64,000 bases of DNA from the NCBI GenBank assembly GCA_964369315.1, contig CAYJEJ010000001.1:62001-126000 (forward strand). The letters are read 5' to 3'. This DNA is from CAYJEJ01 sp964369315. GTDB lineage: Bacteria; Pseudomonadota; Alphaproteobacteria; UBA3830; JAIRWN01. Below the pieces are notes generated by a model that saw only the letters and a program-made list of their open reading frames with translations, was not told the origin of the DNA and did not search any database. A program made the translations under genes and the position numbers. Position 1 is the first letter of the stretch. Every line of letters starts with the position of its first letter. Shown here piece by piece: positions 56,906-64,000 of this stretch.

Positions 56906-57044
56906 TCTCTTAAATAAAACAATATATGTTTATAGACGCAATAAAGTGAATTCAAAAGTCACATCCTTAATACCAAACAATAAAATATATCCCCCCTCCT
57001 AAACACCCGCGGGACTCAGGGCTTTGCGGGGGTTAAATGATGTT

Positions 57045-58397
57045 TTACATTTGGGATTTTTTGAAATCTTTTTCTAACCTTAATTTTTTATCAGCATCGT
57101 GAATGACTTTCTCAAGGCTTATATCGTCGTAATATGTATAAACGCTAGAGCTGAAGGTTATTGTTATTGTGCCATTATCCGAAGAGTAGCTATAGAGATT
57201 TACTTGGTTTGTTATTTCAGTAACTGTGTTTTTTGCTTCTTCATTTGACGTGTTGGGCATTATAATCAAAAACTCATCTCCGCCGTACCTACAGACATAG
57301 TCAGTTTTTTTCACCAAGCTATTCATTATTTTGCCAATATTGGTCAATACAGCGTCTCCTGACAAGTGCCCAAAGCTATCATTAACTTTCTTAAAGTTGT
57401 CGAGGTCAATAATACATATGCTAATCGGTTTTTTTGCATAAACATTGGGGTCGAGTTTAAGAAAAAAGTTATCTATAAACCGTCGATTATAAAGACCTGT
57501 TAAGCTGTCTTTTATGGATAATTCAAAATTGTTAAAAAAGTAATTATTTAACTCATTGTATAATTTTTTATATAAAACTAGACTTTCAATCTTTTTTTGA
57601 ATTTCAAATCCGTCAGAACAAGACAAAACGATATCCATATCATTTATATAGTTGAGAGTTTCGTCATATTCAGCCAACACATCATCGTTCACGAATAACA
57701 CAGGGGTGCCAAACTTTCGAGACATTATAAGGTCGTGATACTGCGATGGATTTTTTTTAAAATTTTGGAAACCGAGAATAATGCAGTCAAATTTATCAAC
57801 TAATCTTTTTGTTTGAACCTGCGTAGTGTTGGACTTTTTTAGGTTTGCAAAATTGATAGTTTTTAGTTTCTCAAAGACATCCTTGTCAACGTCAAACGTC
57901 ACAACACTAATATCGCCTAGGTTAACATCTGGGCGAAGTTTAAATTCTTCCAAATGAAAATAATCGCTATTCCTGATTAAGCGTTCACACATGTCTTTAT
58001 AAAATTTTGTGATATGTTGATATCTTCTCACTAGTTGAGAAAATGCCGTTTCACCAAAACTTAACCTAATAAAACCATCTATACCTAGGTCGCGATATGC
58101 TTGGGTGTCGAAAAAATTATTGCCCTCAATCGCAACAAATATAGGAACATATAAATTGCGAGCAAAACACTTTTTCTTCAATTGATGAACATATTTTACA
58201 AACTTAGGGTCGTTGAGGTGTTTGGAAACCGTAAGGCTATCGAATAGGATTAAATTAGCAGATTTTGGCTCAATAAAGCTATATACATCTGAGATATTAT
58301 CAACAAAATGAACCTTGCCCAAGGCATTTGAAACAATACGCGTAAGTCGATTAGAACACGCACCTCCGCAAATTAATATCATCCGCCAATACCTCAT
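57045..58397 (-). CDS. pleD: PleD-like diguanylate cyclase
   Basis: 450 residues: two receiver-like domains (about 1-130 and 155-275) and a C-terminal GGDEF domain with active motif RYGGDEFLIIM. It makes cyclic di-GMP. The product-inhibition I-site RxxD is KxxD here (KKTD ahead of YVCRYGGDEF), suggesting weaker feedback. The second receiver has no visible phospho-Asp (CIILGFQNF), as in the adaptor domain of PleD. It overlaps divK by 4 bp, as in the conserved divK-pleD operon. Confidence 0.9.
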   Translation of the reverse strand: MRYWRMILICGGACSNRLTRIVSNALGKVHFVDNISDVYSFIEPKSANLILFDSLTVSKHLNDPKFVKYVHQLKKKCFARNLYVPIFVAIEGNNFFDTQAYRDLGIDGFIRLSFGETAFSQLVRRYQHITKFYKDMCERLIRNSDYFHLEEFKLRPDVNLGDISVVTFDVDKDVFEKLKTINFANLKKSNTTQVQTKRLVDKFDCIILGFQNFKKNPSQYHDLIMSRKFGTPVLFVNDDVLAEYDETLNYINDMDIVLSCSDGFEIQKKIESLVLYKKLYNELNNYFFNNFELSIKDSLTGLYNRRFIDNFFLKLDPNVYAKKPISICIIDLDNFKKVNDSFGHLSGDAVLTNIGKIMNSLVKKTDYVCRYGGDEFLIIMPNTSNEEAKNTVTEITNQVNLYSYSSDNGTITITFSSSVYTYYDDISLEKVIHDADKKLRLEKDFKKSQM

Positions 58398-58765
58398 TCA
58401 TATTCATTAAAAAATTCCCTTACAATTTGAACAAATTCAAGCAAATTTAAGGGCTTATTTAGTATTCTATCATACCCTGTTTTTTTTAAAAATGATTTTC
58501 TGTTTTTATTAGTGTCAGATGTGATTATTATACTGTTTATGTATTTTTCGCCATTTTTTATCATTTTGGCGATTTCTTTTGATTGGTTTTCTAGATTATG
58601 TTCATCAAAAATAATCAAATTAATATTTTCCAAACTAATAATGTCGTCAATATTTGACACAGAGGTAGCATTTATCTCGTGTGTTTGCAACATATCTTGA
58701 TACATCAGTGCCTGTATAGGGCTATCGGCGATTATTAAAATTTGAGTGTGTTTTAACTTTTCCAT
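58394..58765 (-). CDS. divK: DivK-like single-domain response regulator
   Basis: 123-residue receiver domain. Phospho-Asp54 (LIIFDEHN), Thr82 and Lys104 (NKP) are present, but the acidic pair is reduced to Ala13-Asp14 (IIADSP). DivK controls cell-cycle kinases (including DivL-CckA) in alphaproteobacteria. Assigned from its place directly ahead of pleD plus size; sequence is more diverged than usual. Confidence 0.78.
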   Translation of the reverse strand: MEKLKHTQILIIADSPIQALMYQDMLQTHEINATSVSNIDDIISLENINLIIFDEHNLENQSKEIAKMIKNGEKYINSIIITSDTNKNRKSFLKKTGYDRILNKPLNLLEFVQIVREFFNEYE

Positions 58766-58825
58766 AAACCGCAGAATAGATTTTAATCGTAAAAAAATAG
58801 TTAAACTTTCGAGGAATAGGTCAAC

Positions 58826-61192
58826 TTATTTTTTAGTTTTACTTAACGCTATTTTTATGACATCCATAGCTTCGCTTATGCTAGAAATAGTAAATAATTT
58901 TGAGTAATCAATCGAAAAATATTGGCTATTATGTTTTATATAAGGACCAAAACGACCGACACCAGTTGACACCTCTTGACCGTCTTCAGGGTGTTTACCC
59001 AAAACATTTGGCTGGTTTAATAAGCTTTGTGCCTGACTTAAAGATATGCTAAAAGGCTCCATTTTTTTTGGAACGGCAATTCGTTTAACCTTTATGATAG
59101 GCTCGTTTTTCTTAGATGGTTTTCCTTTTGGGGCGTCGCCAATTTGTAGGTAAAACCCATAAGGACCTTTTCTTAAGGAGATGTCTTCCCCGCTGACGTC
59201 ATCTTGCCCCAAAATTTTTGGCTCAAACTTAGAATACTTTGCATCCTCGCCACTTTCATCGCCAAAACTATTCGCATTATAAAGCGACTTGACAAAAGAA
59301 CACTCTGGATAGAGTGAACACCCTAGGAATGCACCATATTTGCCTATTTTGAGGTTGACCCTGCCCTTTGCACAGGTTGGACACACCCTGATTTTTTCAA
59401 TGTCCTCGCCATCTTTTATTGGGAAAAAGTGATTGCTCAGCTTGGTTTCTATAAAGTCGAGCACCTCGGCAATACGTAAATTTTTGGAATTATCAACAAC
59501 AGCAACAAAACCGTTCCAAAAGTTTTTTAACACTTCTAGCCAAGATATCCTTGAGTTGGAGATGTCATCTAATTCTTGCTCGAGACCAGCCGTAAAATCA
59601 TATTCAACATATTTTGTAAAATAATTTGATAAAAATGCGTTCACTATCATCCCGCGCTCTTCTGGAAAAAACCTTTTTTTATCCAAACGAACATAGTTAC
59701 GGTCTTGTAAAACTTGAATAATGTTTGCATATGTCGATGGGCGTCCGATACCCAGCTCTTCCAACCTTTTTACAAGGCTGGCTTCAGTATATCTGGCAGG
59801 TGCTTGTGTGAAGTGTTGTTTGTCTTCTAATTTCTCTAATGCAACGGCTTCACCTTCCTTAATGATTGGCAACATACCATTGGATTCATCTGAATTTTCA
59901 TCATCTTTTTCCTCTTGATATACCTTCATAAATCCATCAAATGCGATCATCGAGCCCACAGCACGGAAATTATGTAAATCTTGAATATCAGATATATCGG
60001 CTATTACTTGGTCAATAAGAGCTTGTGCCATCTGACAAGAAATGGTTCTTTTCCAAATCAGCTCATATAGTTTAAAAAGGTCTTTTTCCAAGCTCCCCTG
60101 TACGCTGGATGGGGTTATTCCTATGTTGGTGGGTCGGATGGCTTCGTGGGCTTCTTGGGCGTTTTTTACCTTGCTTTGGAATGTCCTTGGCGTGTTTGGT
60201 AAGTATTTTTCGCCAAAATCTTTATTAATTAACTCACGTATTGATACGATTGCCTCCTGAGACAGGTTCACGCTGTCTGTTCTCATATAAGTTATAAGAC
60301 CAATTGTTTCCCCTCCAACATCGACGCCTTCATAAAGCGATTGTGCCAATTGCATGGTTTTTTTTGCTGAAAAACCGAGTTTTCTGGAAGCGTCTTGTTG
60401 CAATGTAGATGTTATAAACGGTGCCCAAGGATTGCGTTTGATAGTCTTTTTTTCTATTTTTTTAACGGAGTATTCTTTATTTTTTACGCTCTCAACCGCT
60501 GTTTTTGAAAGGGTTGCATTATTTATGGTGAATTTGTCGAGCTTTTTACCATATAATACAGTAAGTTTGGCGGGAAAATTTTCGCCATTAGATTTTTTAA
60601 AAAACGCCTCAATAGTCCAAAATTCTTCTGGTTTGAAGACTTCAATCTCACATTCTCTGTCTGCGATAAGACGTAACGCGACTGATTGCACCCTTCCAGC
60701 GGACTTACTCCCTGGTAATTTACGCCATAACACGGGCGATATTGTAAAACCGACTAAATAGTCCAGTGCTCTTCGTGCCAGATAAGCCTCAATAAGCGAT
60801 TGGTCAAGTTCTCTTGGCGATTTTATTGCTTTATTTACGGCACTTTTAGTGATTTCATGGAAGGCAATTCTATTAATTCCCTTTTTATCGCCGATTTGTT
60901 CAGAAATAATGTTTTTAATGTGCCAAGAAATGGCTTCACCCTCTCTATCGGGGTCGGTCGCTAGGAGAATTTCATCTGCTTTTTTGGATTCTTTTATAAT
61001 CTGGTCAATATGACGCTTACTGCGTTCGCTAACCTCCCACAACATCGAAAAATTATTGCTCGGGTCAACAGAGCCATTTTTAGACGGCAAATCACGTACA
61101 TGACCGTAGCTTGCGAGCACCTTATATTCTGACCCAAGGTATTTATTTATCGTCTTTGCCTTAGCAGGAGACTCAACTATGACTAATTTCAT
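58826..61192 (-). CDS. topA: DNA topoisomerase I
   Basis: Relaxes negative supercoils, 788 residues. TOPRIM VESPAKAKTINKYLG at the start, DPDREGEAISWHI, catalytic Tyr in LITYMRTDSVNLS, and a C-terminal zinc motif (CPTCAKGRVNL ... CSLYPECSF) followed by repeat modules (GKHPEDGQEVSTGVGRFGPYI). It acts opposite to gyrase (gyrB at the other end of the window). Confidence 0.97.
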   Translation of the reverse strand: MKLVIVESPAKAKTINKYLGSEYKVLASYGHVRDLPSKNGSVDPSNNFSMLWEVSERSKRHIDQIIKESKKADEILLATDPDREGEAISWHIKNIISEQIGDKKGINRIAFHEITKSAVNKAIKSPRELDQSLIEAYLARRALDYLVGFTISPVLWRKLPGSKSAGRVQSVALRLIADRECEIEVFKPEEFWTIEAFFKKSNGENFPAKLTVLYGKKLDKFTINNATLSKTAVESVKNKEYSVKKIEKKTIKRNPWAPFITSTLQQDASRKLGFSAKKTMQLAQSLYEGVDVGGETIGLITYMRTDSVNLSQEAIVSIRELINKDFGEKYLPNTPRTFQSKVKNAQEAHEAIRPTNIGITPSSVQGSLEKDLFKLYELIWKRTISCQMAQALIDQVIADISDIQDLHNFRAVGSMIAFDGFMKVYQEEKDDENSDESNGMLPIIKEGEAVALEKLEDKQHFTQAPARYTEASLVKRLEELGIGRPSTYANIIQVLQDRNYVRLDKKRFFPEERGMIVNAFLSNYFTKYVEYDFTAGLEQELDDISNSRISWLEVLKNFWNGFVAVVDNSKNLRIAEVLDFIETKLSNHFFPIKDGEDIEKIRVCPTCAKGRVNLKIGKYGAFLGCSLYPECSFVKSLYNANSFGDESGEDAKYSKFEPKILGQDDVSGEDISLRKGPYGFYLQIGDAPKGKPSKKNEPIIKVKRIAVPKKMEPFSISLSQAQSLLNQPNVLGKHPEDGQEVSTGVGRFGPYIKHNSQYFSIDYSKLFTISSISEAMDVIKIALSKTKK

Positions 61193-61254
61193 TATAAACC
61201 GTTTTTACTACTTAAATATACTACACACAACAAACATTGATGCAAAATATTTTA

Positions 61255-62400
61255 TTATTGTTCCAAAAGAACCTTTTCCCACTGATTGCATACATGAGAG
61301 ATGTTATGTTTCGCTTCCATTAAGGTTTTTAGCTCACTCGAACGCGTCTGTGAACTAAAAAATTTAATTTTTTCAACAATTGCACCAGCAAGCAACTTAG
61401 GGCTCTTAATCGGAACAAGGTTTAATTCATCCCCTACTAACTCCCTTATATAAGGAATATCGCTGGCTATAATTTCACACCCCGCACAAATCGCCTCCAT
61501 AAGAGAGTTTGGCATGCCCTCAGCGTGTGATGGAAAAACAAACACATCACAAATATTTAACAAATCAGCGACATCATGTCGCTCCCCGAGAAATAGGACA
61601 TGCTCTTCTAATGAAAATTTTTTGACCATTTTTTCTAAATGATTACGCATTGGACCATCACCAACAAACAAAAACTTCCAGTTATCTTGCGTTAATTGAG
61701 ACAAATCTTGTTTCGCTAGATAAAGGCTTTCAATGGTTTCTTCATGACCCTTGAACTCAACAAGCCTTGCAACATTCATGAAAATTAACGAATCTTGTTT
61801 TAGAGATAGAGATTGTTTTATGGCAGTTTTTTCTTGGCTGTTTTCAAACTGTTTGAAGTCAATGGCATTATTGACGATAGATATTTTTTTTTCTGGCTGA
61901 GATTCTTCTGATACTAAATACTTTAATAAAGCATTACTATTGACGATAATTTTATTCGCAACTCTATATAACAGACGTTCATATAGTCTTAATATAGGAT
62001 TATATTGTCTGTCTATTTCATTACGGATGCTGATTATTTTTTTGCAACTGTCCCTAGCGATGATGCTTGCACTAACTCCAAATAAGACCGAGTGTGACAT
62101 CATGAAAATAGTGGTAATGTTTTTATGATTTTTAAACTCTGAATACAGATGATACAAAATCACAAAAAACTTGTTGATTAGTCCAAATATACCCTTAGTT
62201 AATCTAAATTGACGTGGTTTTGAGATTGTTATACCATTGGCTAGTAATAAAGGTGTGAAAACGCCGTCAACTGGATTTAGAGTAACCAGTCTTATGTGCC
62301 ATCCTAATTTAACCAACTCTGGCAGTACTAGGCTCATTTGCCTTTCAGCACCGCCCGTTGATGTTGAACCAATCACAAATCGTGCTATCTTTTTTTTCAT
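61255..62400 (-). CDS. Family-4 glycosyltransferase
   Basis: 381 residues with GT-B fold: N-terminal GSTSTGGAERQMSLVLPEL, and the C-terminal nucleotide-sugar site FPSHAEGMPNSLMEAI with the two conserved Glu. Probably builds surface polysaccharide or LPS. It is divergent from another GT4 gene, 18 bp between starts. Donor and acceptor are unknown. Confidence 0.9.
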   Translation of the reverse strand: MKKKIARFVIGSTSTGGAERQMSLVLPELVKLGWHIRLVTLNPVDGVFTPLLLANGITISKPRQFRLTKGIFGLINKFFVILYHLYSEFKNHKNITTIFMMSHSVLFGVSASIIARDSCKKIISIRNEIDRQYNPILRLYERLLYRVANKIIVNSNALLKYLVSEESQPEKKISIVNNAIDFKQFENSQEKTAIKQSLSLKQDSLIFMNVARLVEFKGHEETIESLYLAKQDLSQLTQDNWKFLFVGDGPMRNHLEKMVKKFSLEEHVLFLGERHDVADLLNICDVFVFPSHAEGMPNSLMEAICAGCEIIASDIPYIRELVGDELNLVPIKSPKLLAGAIVEKIKFFSSQTRSSELKTLMEAKHNISHVCNQWEKVLLEQ

Positions 62401-62418
62401 TTGGTTAGGTCATAAAAC

Positions 62419-63480
62419 ATGAAGATATTATTCACCATTCCAACATTACGTCAAGGGGGGGCTGAGCGTGTGATGTGTATGTTGGCGAATTATTTTTCTG
62501 ATAAACACGATGTGGTTTTGGCTGTTCAAGATGATAAAAAAAATGACGCCTATGACCTATCACACAAGGTGAATCGTTTTCATATTAATTCTGTTTTCCC
62601 AAAATTGTTTTCTATAATTAAGTTGCGGAAAACGATAAAAGATTTTCAACCAGACATTATTATATCATTTTTAATATTACAAAACGTTCAAACCATTTTT
62701 GCGTCTTTAGGTTTAAAAGTGCCGGTAATTATTAGCGAACGTACTTGTAAAGAATTTTATGATACAAATCTTAAAAAAATTACTAGTAGGATTTTGTTTT
62801 GGTTTTATAAGTACGCAACGCACCTTGTCGTTCAAACCATAAGGGTAAAAAAGCAGTTTAAGTCCGTGAAAAATATTAGTATAATTTCTAATCCAGTTGC
62901 TGATATTCCGCCATATGAAACTAAGGAAAAAAACAAGATTATCAGCGTTTCACGGCTAATAAAATTAAAGTCATTAGATACATTAATATTAGCCTTTGCA
63001 AAAATATCTCCCAAATATCCTAATTGGAGTTTGGACATTTGGGGCGATGGTGTGCAACGTGAATTTCTCCAAAACCTTATCAAGTCTTTAAATTTAAACG
63101 AAAAAATAAAATTATGCGGCTCAACCAGAGATATCGTTTCAAAATTAAAACAAGCCAACATTTTTGTTTTTTCGTCAAAATATGAAGGTTTTCCAAACGC
63201 TTTGTGTGAGGCAATGATGTCGCGTCTGCCAGTGATTTATACTAATATAAGCGGCTCAGATGAATTAATAATTCCGAATGAAACAGGTCTCCTGGTCGAA
63301 AGAGAAAATGTTGAGCAACTAGCCGAGGCTTTAATTCGGTTAATAAATTCAAAAACTTTGCGGGAATACTTGGGCGATAATGCAAAAAAACACGTGCAAG
63401 AAAATTTTTCGTACGAAAAAATATGCTTAAAATGGGAAGAGCTAGCCCAAGCAGTTGTTAAGAAACGCAAAAAACAATAA
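62419..63480 (+). CDS. Family-4 glycosyltransferase
   Basis: 353 residues, GT-B fold, TLRQGGAERVMCMLANYF at the N-terminus and FSSKYEGFPNALCEAMMS as the donor site. Divergently paired with the GT4 at 61255-62400 and so probably in the same surface-glycan pathway. A 6-bp stem (TAGGAT/ATCCTA, 63485-63500) just after the stop could be a weak terminator. Confidence 0.9.
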   Translation: MKILFTIPTLRQGGAERVMCMLANYFSDKHDVVLAVQDDKKNDAYDLSHKVNRFHINSVFPKLFSIIKLRKTIKDFQPDIIISFLILQNVQTIFASLGLKVPVIISERTCKEFYDTNLKKITSRILFWFYKYATHLVVQTIRVKKQFKSVKNISIISNPVADIPPYETKEKNKIISVSRLIKLKSLDTLILAFAKISPKYPNWSLDIWGDGVQREFLQNLIKSLNLNEKIKLCGSTRDIVSKLKQANIFVFSSKYEGFPNALCEAMMSRLPVIYTNISGSDELIIPNETGLLVERENVEQLAEALIRLINSKTLREYLGDNAKKHVQENFSYEKICLKWEELAQAVVKKRKKQ

Positions 63481-63565
63481 CCAATAGGATATTAATCCTA
63501 GACATTTTAATAAAGTCAGTGTATTATCTCGGTTCAAGTGGCAAAAATTAATTTTGGAGCTTGTT

Positions 63566-64000
63566 TTGACCGAGTCTAGAAAGTTGAACGTGTTGGGTCG
63601 TGTTGTTTCTAAGACCTCGGGCATATTTTCCTCAATTTTCCAGTTATCTAAAGGCGTTCGGGCTGTTTGTATTGGCACTATGCTAGTGGGCATGTCCACG
63701 ACCATAACATACAGTATTTCGCCGTTTTATATGCGTGAGGTACTGGGTCTAAGCTTTGTTGCTGTGGGCATTATCGAAAGCACAACAGAAGCCCTTTCTC
63801 AATTAACAAGGCTTTTAGCAGGCGTTATTATAGATATGACCCGTAAGAAAAAGCCATTGTTACTCTTGGGTTTTGTTTTATCTGCGATAGCTAAACCACT
63901 TTTTATTATGGCAAATGGAGTTGGCGTTGTTGCGGCATCAAAAATCTTTGATAGGTTTGGTAACGGAATATCCGCCACACCAAGAGATTCGTATGTCGCT
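63566..64000 (+). CDS. MFS transporter, cut at the right window edge
   Basis: First 145 codons of a transporter starting at TTG 63566 with GGAG six bases ahead; no ATG is close. Hydrophobic helices and the loop motif LLAGVIIDMTRKKKPLLLL, then FDRFGNGISATPRDSYVA, match the same positions in the MFS gene at 23718-24938 (NGLRDTPRDALV), so it is a paralog. The 3' part lies outside the window. Confidence 0.85.
   Translation, partial: MTESRKLNVLGRVVSKTSGIFSSIFQLSKGVRAVCIGTMLVGMSTTITYSISPFYMREVLGLSFVAVGIIESTTEALSQLTRLLAGVIIDMTRKKKPLLLLGFVLSAIAKPLFIMANGVGVVAASKIFDRFGNGISATPRDSYVA

Larger units (their letters stand above)
54648..57027. repeat. Right arm of the 2.4-kb inverted repeat (metalloprotease cassette 2)
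   Basis: Inverted copy of 47723-50123. It starts abruptly at CCTCTATTACAGG inside GNAT coding sequence and ends inside peroxiredoxin sequence (CCCGCGGGACTCAGGGCTTTGC). The two gene ends are cut off here, so this is the derived copy. The non-coding stretches 54770-55140 and 56704-57044 lie in this arm; beyond the repeat itself and the hairpin I see nothing else in them. Confidence 0.93.

Noticed and set aside
56760..57002. 80-codon open frame downstream of metalloprotease 2
   Set aside because: The matching sequence in the left arm has a TAA stop after eight codons, and the frame crosses the hairpin. Not conserved as coding, so treated as non-coding repeat sequence.
1..64000. CRISPR arrays, insertion sequences and prophage genes
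   Set aside because: No regularly spaced repeats, transposase, integrase or phage structural genes were found in the window.

Overview
The window is a gene-dense, AT-rich (roughly one-third G+C by eye) piece of chromosome that uses the standard bacterial code, with TGA as a real stop. The gene content points to an alphaproteobacterium. It has dusB next to ntrY-ntrX, a ChpT-type histidine phosphotransferase, a DivL-like PAS protein, a divK-pleD pair, rsmG-parA-parB, and LPS/outer-membrane genes (waaA, lpxK, lolA, msbA-like). Low G+C, overlapping genes, and the loss or decay of individual signalling domains suggest a reduced genome, as in several deep alphaproteobacterial lineages. I cannot name the genus.

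Layout. 1-28.6 kb is mostly minus strand: the gyrB 5' part (cut by the window edge), tRNA-Leu, rsmE, tsaD, yidD, a DivL-like pseudokinase, mutL-pgi, then dusB / Fis-like / ntrY / ntrX / chpT, hslVU, ruvX, an MFS transporter, uvrA, a carbonic anhydrase and tRNA-Ser. At 28.7 kb gene direction flips to plus with rsmG-parA-parB, and a perfect canonical parS lies inside rsmG. From 31.2 to 37.1 kb there is a complete export set (HlyD, two ABC ATPases, two ABC-2 permeases, TolC). It is followed by pmbA, msbA-like, waaA, lpxK, hisS and prfA. From 45.0 to 47.8 kb: lolA-radC-map (minus) and a peroxiredoxin (plus).

The accessory region is 47.7-57.0 kb. Two copies of a ~2.4 kb cassette lie in inverted orientation (47723-50123 and 54648-57027), enclosing most of a membrane-anchored GNAT gene, secA, a parvulin PPIase and tRNA-Ala. 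Each cassette carries one secreted protein gene with an HELNH zinc-metalloprotease motif. The outer non-coding flanks are nearly identical, but the mature proteins are strongly diverged. The left copy has intact neighbours (ahpC-like and GNAT) whose 3' ends reappear as fragments at the ends of the right copy, so the left locus looks ancestral. This is the most unusual structure in the window.

57.0-64.0 kb holds divK-pleD, topA, two divergent family-4 glycosyltransferases and the start of a second MFS gene related to the one at 23.7 kb.

Regulatory theme. The signalling genes look like an eroded version of the alphaproteobacterial cell-cycle and nitrogen circuits. The DivL-like protein has Ala at the phospho-His site. 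NtrX has lost GAFTGA and the Walker A lysine. An NtrC-like Fis domain survives alone where ntrBC normally sits. ChpT is tied into the ntrYX operon. PleD has a weakened I-site, and DivK lacks one acidic residue.
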